DNA of 64,000 nt from Marasmius tenuissimus (GCA_029532415.1 JAQOTA010000059.1:1054001-1118000), one strand, 5' to 3'. Numbered from the stretch's first letter, positions 1-12,598 are shown. Numbers and translations are program-made. Notes: generated from the letters alone by a model not told the origin.

Positions 1-1149
1 ATCACCCTATTTATGCAAACGTTGCTGCCAATTCTTTCCCAGTGGGATCTGGTGCGATCATGACAATCCCGGAGTTAAAGGACAGCGCCATTTGGAATGC
101 CTTTTTCTATAAGTATACGGCATATCTGCAGCAGCAGGGAATCTTTCAGGTTCTTACTGAAACCAAGCCAGCTGCTTCTGCATCTGGGTATGCAGAATGG
201 TATACATGTAACAATGAGGCTCTTGGCGTTTTTAAATCTCAGGTTAATCAGGCCTTTGAGTCCTTGATGACTGATGACATCAAGGAAACAATCAAGAACT
301 TCCAGAAAGCCTTTGGGCAGGAAGATATGGCCCGGCTACTTAATATTTATCAGGAATTTCACCATGCCACCTTCTTCTCCAATCAGAATCCTCTCCCGGT
401 TATCACCAAGATGGACCAAAAGAGGAAGGAGCTTAAGGTACTGGGTGTTGACATTCCCGAGTCCCTCTTTGTCCTCATTGTCATTGCTAAGCTTCCTACT
501 GGACCATGGGAAATGCTGAAGCAGAAGATAATTCAGGAAAAGAAGGAGGATCTCAAGGTAGTCAAGTTGATTGCACTAATCACAAACGAGTGGAACAGAC
601 GTCGTGGTGCTCATGAATCCGCTCTTGCTGCCAGAATTTCTGGCATTCATCGTTTCATTCCTTCTACTGCTCCACCCTGGTCCCGCCAGAACCGTCAATC
701 TGGTGGGAATTCTTCCCGCAGCAACAACCGGAAGAATAACAATCGTTCTGGTAATGGTAATAATAACCAAAAGCAGAATAATAATAACCAGGGTAACCAC
801 AATCAACAATCACAGAAAGGAAAAGGCAAGGGAAAAGGAAAGGCTGGCAAGAAGAAGCAGAATAATCAAGGAAAGCAGAACGGTCGGCACCTTTCTGCTA
901 ACCTTGCTTGTGCCACCTTCAACCAGGAACTCATGGCTCCATTACAGGTTTATATGGCAAACATTTCAACTAACCCTCTTGACGCTATTGATACCGATAC
1001 CGATAGCGAGCACTCCTCCATGCCTTCTTTAGTCACTCTCTCTGACACTGACGAGATCGACATGGAGATCTCTTCTAACTCATCTTCCGAGTTCGAAGAA
1101 GGAGAAGTTGTTGAACAGCCACCTATTCCCACGACAAGTCAATGGCCAC

Positions 1150-2160
1150 CTCATGATGACAACGATCCCTATGCCCCATGGGCACCTCCACTTCCCGAAC
1201 CCGTTCCTGAAATCTACTTCCCGACCTTCGCTCCCAGTGACTTCCCATACACACCGGCAAATCAGCAATCTATCTCCCAGTTTCTCATTCTATACACACA
1301 AGAGAATGTATGAAACATGGGAAGATCTGAGCTACGCAGGAGTCAGTATCCCACTACTATTTGCGATATCAGACTCCCACTGCCAATTGATGTACCTTTC
1401 AGAGGTGCAACTAGTAACTGGGAAGACAAAACACGGTACCAGGAAATCATGGATATTGTGAAGCGTAGGAACATCGGTCCGGAGTTTATATTCATCATGA
1501 TCTGGACCACTACTCGCGTAGTCGTCTATCCAATTCTGCACCGTGCCTGCCATAACCTCACGCCAAGGCATGCACTATACCTGCAGAATATACGCGAACC
1601 TATTCTCACAGTCCGCACTTTTTCTCAGACCCGCTTCTGGACTTGGGATGTTCAACATCTATCGGAGGCTATTTTGGAAATCAACACCAACTGGGTCAAG
1701 ATCGTCAAAGCACACCCTGAGTGTATTTCGGTTCTTGAAGTTTTCAGAATACACAACACCCGAACTCCAATCCCAGTCCAAGTATACAACCCGGTCTTCT
1801 GGGGAGCACACATCAAACTAGGAACAGAAGGAGATTGGCTTTTTGGAACAGCTTCTAACTAGTCAGTTCGAGGTCAAAGGGGGGGTTACAAGCAGAACAA
1901 CAAATGGAATGTTCGCTTTGTTCCTCGATTAAATCTTTGTGATCAATTTGACCGACGAACCACTCTATCTGGCTGGATGCATCCTGTGCCCTGTATTGAC
2001 CTTTCAGCATCACAGGCACAAACTGCTGAAGTTCCCAACCGTTCCGACTCGCCACCACTTCCTCTTCCTTTGGATATTGATCTGGGGGTATTCATTTCCC
2101 ATGCTATCACTCAGGCAATCATGCGACCTGTTTCTGCACCCCCTATTCCACACTCTCCTG
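1150..2160 (+). other. E1 copy of unrecognised conserved segment between gag and protease
   Basis: Translated in the gag-pol frame, this part matches the E2 segment at about 7190-8280 but no copia domain I know. Paired motifs are HNLTPRHAL (E1) with HNMTPHQAL (E2), TWDVQHLSEAI with TWNLQHLSTVI, EINTNW with EINNKNW, and PVQVYNPVFW with PIQVLNPIFW. KLGTEGDWLFGT also pairs with KLGLEGKWLFGT. Two stops (1311, 1860) interrupt it here. Function is unknown. It could be a lineage-specific capsid extension or an accessory domain. Confidence 0.7.
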
Positions 2161-3952
2161 CTCGGTCCTTTCGTGGTACTTCTCCTTTCAGCAACAATGA
2201 TAATGCCGAGGTTGATCCCTGGGTTGTTGCTCAGAATGATCCGAGGAATACCACTACAGATAACGAGGGAGCAGAACCAGTTCAATCTCCAGCTACCTTA
2301 CATCGCCCTCTCAATCCAGTTCCGCATACAATTGCCACCAATACCTACATTGGCAACATCAGTATCATATCTCACGACCCTGATGCAGATACTGGACTAT
2401 GCCCCTCAACCGTGATTGATCTCCGATCTCCTAGCCCTCTCGACCTTACCTGAGACAACTTCACTGCCATAGGCACATCTGATGACTTTAATCATGATGC
2501 TGATGACGAAAGTGATGGAGATTCTGGATACTCTTACAGTGGAGAAGACTGGTACAGAGATAATGGCATTGATGATCCTGAAGCATGGGAGGAGAGTAAC
2601 AACCACGGAGAATGGCAAGTATCTTTAGTTCCTGATAATGAGTCACTCGCTGATAAGCATGAGATACAGAACGCTAACTATCAACACCACCGACACCACC
2701 ATCACATTCTAGGATTAAGTAGATCCGAATGTTGTATTAATAGTTCTGTATTTGTTGAGACAAATGTCATGTCTTTCAGCAACCTAATTGCGAGTGATTC
2801 ATACATTGAGAATACAAAGGAAGCCTGGCTACTTGATAGCGGTGCTTCTATGCACATGACTCCATTCATGAGTGACTTCTCAGATTATCAGGAATTTGCC
2901 TACCCTTTAGTTGTTACAACCTCAGCAGGCGATGCAGCCAACATCCATATCCAAGGCTCCGGTACTGTTCTCATCCAACACACTACCAGTCAGGGAGTGA
3001 CTAAGGTCACAAAATTGTTTCCAGTGTTGTACCAACCCAATAGCCCACATCGCATTATTTCAGATGGTAAATTCCAAAGAGATGGATATTATACCATCGG
3101 GAACCATTCAGAGACTCAGATCCGGTACAGAAAGGACAACTCCTTACTCATGAGCTTTTATCCGAGCCATGACCAGGATAACTTACGATGGATGAACACG
3201 AAGATACTTATGGGAGTAACTTCCTTTGCATCTGTCATGTCTTTTGCTGTCATAGATTTTTCTGTATGGCATAGACGTCTTGGTCACGCCAACAAAGACG
3301 TTATTAAAAAGTTAGCAGATAACGTTAAGGGTTTTCCAAAGGGAAAGGCTCTCCCTTTGAAGGAAGGGATTTGTTGTGGTTGTGCCAAAGGCAAAATGAA
3401 CAACAAACCCTATCCTGCTTCTGACAAACATGCTACGGAGATTCTGGAGCTTGTCCATTGTGATTTGTTAGAATTCCCTACTTTGTCATACCATCGGAAG
3501 AAGTTTGCCCTTACCATAATCGACGATAAGTTGTCTCATGGCTGGGTATATCCATTGCATGCCAAGGATGACACCAATCAAAACCTTAAAGCCTGGAAAA
3601 AGGAAGTCGAGACCCAAACAGGCAAGACAGTTAAGAAGCTATGCTTTGATCGAGGGAGAGAGTTTCTATCAAACACCCAAAAACAATGGTACATTGATAA
3701 TGGAGTGGTATTTCACACTTCTGCTCCGCATATTCACCAACAAAATGGACGTGCTGAAAGGTTTAATTGCACTCTGCGAGAAAACTCTGAAGCAATGCGC
3801 TTTCATGCTTGTGCCCCTGAAAGCTGGTGGGAGTTTGCAATTCTCACTACTGTCCATACATATAACAGAACTCCGATCCGCGCAAGGAAGTTTAAAACCC
3901 CAATTGAGTTGTACGAAGGCAAAAAGCCCGACATCTCCTATTTTAGGACGTT

Positions 3953-3957
3953 TGACT
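3953..3957. repeat. Target site duplication of E2, left copy
   Basis: The five bases TGACT directly before the E2 5' LTR are repeated exactly at 13126-13130 directly after the 3' LTR. Five base pairs is the usual Ty1/copia target duplication size. Removing E2 plus one copy rejoins the E1 reading frame. Confidence 0.95.
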
Positions 3958-4475
3958 TGTTGAACATGATGGAAATCATGTGATACACTGTTGACGTGTT
4001 GTTTACGTGTCACACTATTTATAGAGCTACGCCTCTAGAACACTTGCGTTCTCATGCAAGTACTACGTCTCTGTCTACGTACCTTACTACGTACATCTAG
4101 TTTCATCATATATGACACTATAGACAGTCGCTATCCAATAGCATAAGTAGAGCCTCCAATACATGAGGCAAACACGACTATGCTCACCAAGCATACTACC
4201 ATTCATGGTAGAAGTACTTACACAGTACTAATGTCTTTTACGCCTTTAGGGCCGAGTACCTACTTCAGGTAGTAGTTTCAGTTAGTGTAATACTCATTAC
4301 ATGTACCAGAAACTTATGTATAAAAGACTGGACAAAAGGCCTTAAGCCTTAGGACAATCTACTCAATTATCACCTCTTCACAAGCATCTCAAGACTACAA
4401 GAACACTCTATGTATTACCCATGTGAGGTTTACTTCGTTATACCCACTGTGCACTTTAACTATGCTGGCTCATCA
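3958..4475 (+). repeat. E2 5' LTR (518 bp)
   Basis: Starts TGTTGAAC and ends GGCTCATCA. It matches the 3' LTR at 12608-13125 except for four transitions seen by eye, and matches the solo LTR at 50542-51059 with a few more changes. A TATA box (TGTATAAAAG) lies at about 4316-4325, so U3 is roughly the first 380 bases and transcription should start 25-40 bases after it. Confidence 0.96.
4316..4325 (+). promoter_or_regulatory. TATA box of E2 5' LTR promoter
   Basis: TGTATAAAAG in the second half of the LTR, the usual place for the retrotransposon RNA polymerase II promoter. The same motif is kept in the E2 3' LTR, the solo LTR (about 50900) and the E1 LTR (about 16244). Confidence 0.65.
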
Positions 4476-4488
4476 GGTTATGGGCCCC
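4476..4488 (+). other. Primer-binding site of E2 (half initiator-Met tRNA type)
   Basis: GGTTATGGGCCCC follows the LTR end without a gap. It is complementary to the anticodon arm of initiator methionine tRNA (anticodon CAU), not to the tRNA 3' end. This is the arrangement known for Drosophila copia and yeast Ty5, which prime reverse transcription with an internally cut half tRNA. The same 13 bases follow the LTRs of E3 and E4. Confidence 0.8.
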
Positions 4489-5492
4489 GCAAGCGGTGGT
4501 CAGGTCGATGTTATGATCGGAGTAGCCTAGCTCCCGTGTGTCGCCACCATCCTAGCGGACGACCTGTAACCTACATGGGTTATGGAAGTCTCTAGCGATG
4601 TTGGGCTTGTCATCGTCTGGTGTCAAGGTCAAGGGTTGTTAGTTCCCTTTACACCTATCCACTATGTCCCTGTACTGTTGCATGTTGCACGAACGCATGT
4701 ACATACTGTCTTGGCTTCATCTTCTTTGGCATAGACCTATCCGCGTAAGCGGCTCTGTCTCCCTGCTGATAACCCGGATTGGGCTTTGATCTTATATTAT
4801 CACTGCCTAATGCCGATGAAAACCAATGGTTGGCGATGATCCTCACCATGAGGCATCGTTTAGGGGTCTATGGGGTTGTGCTTATAAACCAACTCGCCAG
4901 ATTCCTGACGGTTGAAAGACCGGGCATGATATACATGCTGGGAGATTTGATCTCCTTACAACTAGGTTTTGATACTATACAATTTTACGGTATCACATGG
5001 CCATTTTAGTATGTACAGGGACTCCCCTTCCAATGACCCCTCTCTTCTATGCTATTGTTAAACTCTAACTCACCTATGATTGCTTTCTGGACACCGACAT
5101 GCCTAAGGCAGAGGGTGCATGAACTCAATTCATATGGATGACTAGGTTTAATAATAACCTTCTATGGGTCATTTGGATAGTATGAGCTGATCACTCATAC
5201 TTTTGCTAGTCTGGGGTTGAGACCAGATAGCATGATGGGACACCAGACACCGATACACACTGGGAACGTTGTAAGACCCTAGCAATTGGGCAGGGCTTCG
5301 TAACCAGATTAACTCCCCTGCACTACCTGCACGCGGTACACCATGATCTGCTTGACGCATACAGCCTGTTAAAAGTCCTAGACCTTTGGAGCATTTCTTG
5401 GTGTGCATCGAACCCTATTTATTTATGGGTGCTTCTTAGAAGCCTTTGTCGATTGACACTCTCTTGGCTCCACCCTTCTATATTTGAAGAGT
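4489..5492 (+). other. E2 untranslated leader
   Basis: About 1 kb between primer-binding site and gag start with no long open frame and many short upstream ATGs. It should hold the packaging and dimerisation signals of the genomic RNA. I see no recognisable gene in it. The leader is long for a copia element. Confidence 0.6.
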
Positions 5493-8400
5493 ATGCTCAC
5501 GGGACTTTTGGCAGACCTCAATATGTCTCAATCAGGATCTAGGTCTGCTTCTCATTCCCCAAGTGGTAATCCCCCAACGACGTTTGTTCGCAATACGCCG
5601 GGATATACTCTAGGAACGGAAGTAGAAAATTCTGTAGAAGTTTTTAACTACAATACGGAACCGTTGTACTCTCAGGTTGCGGACAGCAACTTTCCTGCTG
5701 GGTCAGGAGGAATCAGTATCATTCCAGTTTTGCTAGATGATGGTTCGAATTTCGAAGATTGGTACCGATTACTCGAGGGTTACCTCTATACCCAAGGCAT
5801 ACCTCAAGTCTTGGATGAAGTAATGCCTGAAGTATCTTCTCCTGCTACTTCAGGAGAAGCTACCGCTCTAACCGAGTGGACTTCAAGGCGTAACAAAGTA
5901 ATTGGTATTATCAAAATGCGAACTCGTCGTGCTCACGACGCGCATGTTGAAAAAACTTCGGTAATCACGACCATATCTAACCTCAAATCTACGTTTGGGG
6001 TTCAATCTTCTTCAAAGATGATGAATCTATATACGGACTTGCATAACGTCCAACTTCCTGAACACCTTAATCCAGTCCCAGGGATCAGTTATATGTTAAC
6101 TGTTCGGGACCAACTTAAGGATCATGGAGTAAATATTGAGGACGATGTGCTGTGCTTGATGATCACAGCCAAGCTTAATGAAAAGCGCTGGCAGCTCTTC
6201 AAGCAGCAAGTATCCCGTATGAAGAAGGAAGAACTTAAACCTACCGATTTGATTGCTGCAATAACAAATGAATGGAATAGAAGGAATGGAATTCATTCTG
6301 GTCCTGCCGCCTATACCGCCCATAACGCCAAAATTTCTGGTGTTAATAGATTTAACTCTCCTCCCAAATGGTCTGATCAGTCTCGTTCTGGTACTTCTGC
6401 GAATCAAAAGAAGAACAATAATAAAAACAACAACCAGAACCAGAACAATCAGAACCAAGGTGGATCTTCTCCCAAGAAAGGGAAGAAGAAAGGAGGAAAG
6501 GGCAAAGGAAAAGGCAAAGGAAAGAAGAAGGATACTCAAAAAGGGGGGCAACAATCGCACACTGCGGTACTTGAACCTTCTGAGAAACCTTCTGAATACC
6601 AGAATCGAATTAATGCAGTAAACGAGCAAATCAGCTCAGTTTTTGAACGTGAAATGGCTGGGCCAGTAAACGTTCATATGTCCTACCACTACCCTACTGG
6701 TAGCACATCTGCACCAAACCCATTCCAAAACACGTATGATCTTCAACAAGCACGCCTAGAAGAGAGAATCGCTGCTGACAGAGAAGGTCGTCCTGAACGA
6801 CACATTTCTGTTCAAGAATGGAATAATAGACGAACTGTTCAACTAGAAGAACAGGTTCGACAAGTAGAAGAAGCTATCGCTTCAGCTACTACTTCCAATT
6901 CAAACATAGACAGCGATGGAGACGAGATACCATCTTTGGTGTACATCTCTGATACTCCGACAGAACCTGATAGTGACTCTTCATCTGATAATTCATCTAA
7001 TGATAGTCATACATGTTCTGCATACTCTTATGGCGCGCATAGTAATGAAGAAATTATCTTCACAATGCCACGACAAGAGGCGACACCTAATCATACTTCG
7101 CCTGCGGACGAAGTTGACCAAGGTGAGAATCTCGAAGTGACACCACCCACACAAGAAGACATGCGTGTAACAGTTTCAACACCTCCTGACGATTATGGAC
7201 CATGGGCAGATTCTATGTTTCCTAGGAACCACGTTGATCTTGTTCATTTGTTCAGACCAGAAAACTATTCTCAAGATGGGGATGACATCACAAAGCCACC
7301 TCTCATCAATAGAAAAGTTGAATGGCGATTCTTACAAGAATACAAAGAACAACATGACAACTTGATGCGACAAGTTAACCTTAGGAATAATAGACCACAT
7401 ATAATAAATGGGATTAAACTCCCAAATCCTGTCGTCGATGATTTTCGAGACTTCGGAGATCGGACAACTAACGACATAGCATTGAAGGAATCCATGATCA
7501 GAATGCGTTATAGATTAATACGCAACTCACCAGACCATAATTTTTGGATCTGGGTTCTGATCAGGACCAAATATTATGTTGTTATGTATGCTATCAGAAG
7601 AGATGCAGTGCATAATATGACACCTCATCAAGCTCTTCATGAATTACGCATACAACAAAGGATATTACATGTGGAAACAGTAGAAGATAACAAGTTCACG
7701 CTTGAATACGGATACCAAACCTGGAACCTTCAACACCTATCGACGGTTATAGCTGAAATCAATAACAAAAATTGGATCAGCACTGTTGAAGATTTTGTTC
7801 AACGAGTGAAAAATCCTCGTTCAACTTCGGTGGATGAGGCCTTCCAAGTCAACAAGAGGAATGTCACACTTCCTATACAAGTGCTGAATCCTATCTTCTG
7901 GCATTCGTTAGTCAAGCTTGGTCTTGAAGGAAAATGGTTATTCGGAACGACAGACATAAGAGCGAGCCAATTTAGAACATCCCAATGGAGACAACCAGGG
8001 TTTAATAGGCGCTGGGTTCGCTTTATCCCTCATCTTAGTCTTCCAGATGTTCATAATTGGCATACGCACTTATACAAATGGATGAACAACATTAGAATGT
8101 CTGTTCCCATGACTCAGGCTGATATTCCTCGGAGAGAACTCGAGGGTGGTCGCTTCTATGAACGACCAAGAACATACCCTGGAGATTTCATGGAATTAGC
8201 CGAGTCACTTAATCGTTCCAAATCTCCAGTCCCTACTACCCATGAATACATAAATCGCCCCGCAACTACACCACCTTGAGTACGACAATGGCAGGACCAA
8301 ATCGTTCACACACCTCCAAGCTCTCCCGAATCTTTTTATGGCATACAATCCTTAGAGGATGATTACATTGAAGTACCTTCTCGTCCAACCACTGCTCCAC

Positions 8401-11400
8401 CAGATCAACCGGAAAGACTTAGTCCGGTAGATGAACAACCTGAGGTTGATCCCTGGGTTACATCTCCAAGTGATCCCCGAAACTCTCAATTCGAGAATTA
8501 CGGACCTGCAGTAATTGGACTAAGGACCAATGGAATGCCCTTACACGTTGCTAATGGCACGAGTATTGGCAATATCACTATGGTTGTTAATGACAATCAG
8601 CCATATCAAGCCACGAGATTCGTTCAATGGCAGAACTATAAACGCCAATTGGAAGCTTGGATAGAAGTTGAAGACGCCGCTAATCAACATTATCAAGAAG
8701 AACTCAGAACAAGACGAGAACTTCTTGTTCGCCAAGGATTCCAAAGTCAGAATCAAGAACCGCTTCAATGGCATGAACGGTACTTCGATGATGGTGACTA
8801 TGGAGATGGCCTTGAAGGAGTTGATAACGATTGGGCTGAAAGCAACGATCGTGGAGACTGGCAAGTTTTTCAAAGTTCTAATAGTCAAACTTTCACTAAA
8901 TCCTCGATGCAGAACTATCATATCCTAAGGAACTCAGTACCAAGGAAATGTAGTATTTCTTCTGTATATGCAACGACAAAATATAAGTCATTTTCTGCTG
9001 CATTTTCGAGTGATTGTGAAGTGAGAAACACGCAAAATGCCTGGCTACTTGATAGTGGGGCATCAGCGCATATGACTCCGTATAAAACAGATTTCTCAGA
9101 CTATCAGACTTTGGAAATGCCAATAGGTCTTACTACATCAGCGGGTGATAAAGCAAATGTGCAAATAGTAGGCTATGGTACTGTCCTCATTCGACACACC
9201 AATAGCGCAGGAGTGACGCAAGTCACAAAGTTATACCCAGTGATGTATAATCCCGACAGCCCACATCGTTTAATCTCTAGTGGGAAATTCCGAAGTATAG
9301 GTTACTATACTATACTGGACTCTCCAGAGACTTCGATCCAGAGCAAGAAAGATGATTCTCTTTTAATGAGCTTTTACCCAAGCCATAAACATGATCCTTT
9401 ACGATGGATGAACGCGAAGGTTCTTGTGGGAGAAACTTCCTTCACATCTGTTGTATCTTTCAATACTTCTGAATTATGGCACAGACGTATGGGACACTGT
9501 GATCCCAGAGTCTTAGGAAAATTAATGGATAATGTTAAAGGGCTTCCAACAAAGTTGGTTACTTCGAAGGGAGAAACGAAACCATGCCGAGGCTGTGCCA
9601 AAGGCAAAATGGTTGCCAAATCGTACCCTTTATCCTCTAAACGAGCTAAGGAGCCTCTTGAGCTCGTGCATGGTGATTTGATAGAATATCCAACTCGCTC
9701 TTACTATCAAAACGAATATGTTTTAACCTTATTCGATGATGCAACATCATATGGATGGGTATATCCAATTCGTAAAAAGAGCGATACAGATCAGAAATTG
9801 CGCAATTGGCTAGCTCTTGTAGAGCGCCAGACTAATAAAAAGGTCAAAAGTGTGCATTTCAATCGAGGAGGAGAATTCTTTTCAAATGAACAATGGGACT
9901 GGTATAACTCTCTAGGAATATTTCCACAAAGAGGTTCTCCCAACGTGCATGAACAGAATGGACAAGCAGAAAGATTTGATCGTACACTACGAGAAAAATC
10001 TGAAGCTATGCGCTTTCACGCTTGTGCGCCTGAAAACTGGTGGGAATTTGCAATTCTCACAGCCATCCATATCTACAATAGAACTCCTATTCGTTCGAGG
10101 AAATACAGAACTCCAGTTGAGTTGTTTGAGAATAAGAAGCCTGATGTTTCATACTTCAGGACGTTCAGATGTGGCGCATATGCATACATACCGAAGCATA
10201 AAAATAAGCTTGCTCCACACTCTGAAGCAATGATCTTCATTGGTTACGAGAGCGGATCAAAAGCTTATCGATTCTTTCGAACAACCAACAATTCTGTATA
10301 CATTACTCCACAAGCAGTTTTCGATAAGAACTGGTTTCCTAAATGTCAGAAAGAAGTGCCCGGATCCATAGAGTTTGATAAAACTGACAAACCTGTCCGG
10401 TCTATACCCTTTCCAACGTACCCATATGATGGCCATGAAGATCATCACAATGATGATGATTTCTTCAATCCTCCACCTCCACCAGGATCAGATGATGACG
10501 ATCATCAGCCTGGGGGAGATCCTCCCTTGGATCCTATCCCGGATGATAAAAGCGATGATGTGCACAACGGCAATCATTCAAATACTGATGGATTCGGATC
10601 ACCGAAAGGCTCCGATCACAATCCTAATCAGTATGGTCCGGATCCACGGTCTGCTGGTTCTTCTGGATGGACAAATCCATTTGGATTTCACCAAGCTGAC
10701 TATGACGAGTGGGAGAACTTACGAGCCCCTCCACCAGCAGCTGTCAGAAGAAACCCTCCAAGAAATAGAGTAACTCCCAACCGTCCGTTTAATGTTTACG
10801 GAAATTGACATCCTGTTGAAATCGAACGAGATATTGAATCTCAAACACGCTGGCAAAGTCAGATTAATCCGACAAATGAACCTGAAACAATACCAAATAG
10901 GGTTCCTGATCCAGCCGCTCCTATGGACACGGATGACGATATGAGCAATCTTGCTCAGCAAGGGGGAGAAAATTACTTCGTTTACTTGCTGAATAACGGT
11001 CATCAACTATATGGTCTTCAAGCCAGTAGTTATGATAACGTTCGTGAATGGACATACAAACAAGTCCAGAAGTGTCCTAAAGATGAACGACCATCTTGGG
11101 AAGCAGCATCCAGACTGGAATTACAATCACTCAAGGATAGAAATGTCTTTGATGTGGTCACACTACCCAAAGGCCGAAAAGCGGTGAAATCCTGCTGGGT
11201 ATTTGACATCAAGTCTGATGGCTGTAAAAAGGCAAGGCTTGTTGCGAAAGGATTTTCGCAGAAACAAGGGATAGACTATAACGAGTTGTTCTCTCCTGTA
11301 GTACGATTCGAAACCGTACGACTTCTATTGGCACTAGCAGCGCTTGAAGATTGGGAGATCTCTGCGCTAGACGTTAAAACAGCATTTCTTTATGGTGCCT

Positions 11401-12572
11401 TAGACGAGGAGATTTACATGGAACAACCTGAAGGCTTCGTTACGGACTCCAGCAAGGTTTGGAGGTTACGCAAAGCATTGTACGGATTAAAACAGGCTTC
11501 TCATGCCTGGTGGCGTCAATGTACTGAATCCATGAAACGTCTGGGATTCAAACAATGCTTATCCGATGCTGGCGTATATGTCTTCAACAAGAATGGCAAT
11601 ATGGTCATTGCCGTCGTCTATGTCGACGATGCTTTATTTATGGGTCCTGATCGCAACCTTGTCAACAGACTAAAAAGCGAATTCATGAAAATCTGGGAAT
11701 GCCGAGATCTAGGCGAGCCAACAGAATTTCTGCGAATGCGAATTACTCGAGATCGGAAGAATCGCAGACTGATCCTTGATCAGCGAGACTATCTTGAAAA
11801 GATAATTCGTAAATTCGGAGTTCTGAACGCCAAGACAGCATATACGCCTTTGCCAGAAGGCTATAACCCAACCCAAAACCAGGGGGAGGTTAATCCCGAG
11901 ATTAGGCATAGATTCCAATCGGTTATCGGATCATTACTTTACTTGGCTCTTGGAATAAGACCAGACATATCCTTTGCTGTAATCAAGATGTCACAGTATG
12001 GAGCTAATCCTAATCAGGAACACCTCCAGAAGGCACTTTACATCGTTAAATACCTTGTTCACACTGCAAAGTACAAACCCATTTACGATGGTAGATCCAA
12101 CCAAGGACTACTTGCCTTTGCTGACTCTGATTGGGCAACTGATAAAGATGATCGACGATCACAGACTGGATATATCGTAAAGCTTGCCAATGCACCAGTT
12201 TGCTGGGTCTCTCAGAAACAGAAAACGGTTGCATTATCATCCACAGAAGCAGAGTATATGGCTCTATCTGACTGTACTCGTCAGGCTTGCTGGATGAAGT
12301 CGTTATTGAACGAATTGAACTTCCCTATTCGATCAGTTCCATGTGTTAGCGACAACCAAGGCGCTATTTTTCTCAGCAGCAATGAAGCTACTGATAAAAG
12401 AACAAAGCACATCGACAATTGATACCATTTCATCAGGGAAGCAGTGGAACACGGAAAGACTCAAATCTATTTCGTTGAAACTGCTAAACAACCTGCTGAT
12501 CTTCTTATGAAGAATCTTGGCAGAACAAAGTTCGAATTGTTCAGGCAATCTTTAGGATTAACACTTCACTAG
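5493..12572 (+). pseudogene. E2 gag-pol polyprotein (three in-frame TGA codons)
   Basis: One frame of about 2360 codons from ATG 5493 to TAG 12570, broken only by TGA at 8277, 10806 and 12420. The domain order is UBN2-type gag (about 5700-6330), an Asn/Gln tract and Lys/Gly basic tract (6400-6540), an acidic spacer, the unrecognised conserved segment (7190-8280) and a second spacer. Protease LDSGAS lies near 9049. A GAG-pre-integrase zinc region (WHRRMGH, CRGCAKGK) lies at about 9475-9612. The integrase core has HGD near 9669, NRGGEF near 9861 where Asp is expected, and the AERF Glu near 9967. Reverse transcriptase carries YVDDALFMG near 11620. RNase H carries SDWAT near 12126, STEAEYMAL and DNQG. 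The start was chosen as the first ATG after the leader, and no frameshift between gag and pol is needed. Confidence 0.92.
7190..8280 (+). other. E2 copy of unrecognised conserved segment between gag and protease
   Basis: About 360 residues with many Trp, Asn and His, predicted to be folded rather than low complexity. Landmarks are FWIWVLIRTKYYVV, HNMTPHQALHELR, TWNLQHLSTVI, LNPIFWHSLVKLG and VRFIPHLSLPDVHNWHTH. E1 keeps the same landmarks in the same order despite its decay, which points to past selection on protein sequence. E3 and E4 do not have it. I do not recognise the family. Confidence 0.7.
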
Positions 12573-12598
12573 TTCCATGATCACATGATGAACTTAGT

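Larger units (their letters stand above)
1..3957 (+). pseudogene. E1 gag-pol, 5' part (gag, protease, start of integrase)
   Basis: A single frame (codon starts at multiples of 3) is open from the left edge to 3957 except for stops at 1311 (TGA), 1860 (TAG) and 2451 (TGA). The order is a UBN2-type gag (about 45-650), an Asn/Gln-rich then Lys/Gly-rich basic tract (about 700-890), and an acidic Ser/Asp spacer. Next comes a segment conserved with E2 (about 1150-2160) and a second acidic spacer. The aspartic protease motif LDSGAS lies near 2833. A GAG-pre-integrase region (WHRRLGH plus CCGCAKGK) lies at about 3265-3400, and the beginning of the integrase core includes FDRGREF near 3645. The frame continues after the E2 insertion at 13131. 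No CCHC zinc knuckle is visible in gag. Confidence 0.88.

Noticed and set aside
4410..5408. Open frames in the E2 leader (for example 4410-4595 and minus 5169-5408)
   Set aside because: Short, no motif, and they lie in the expected untranslated leader.
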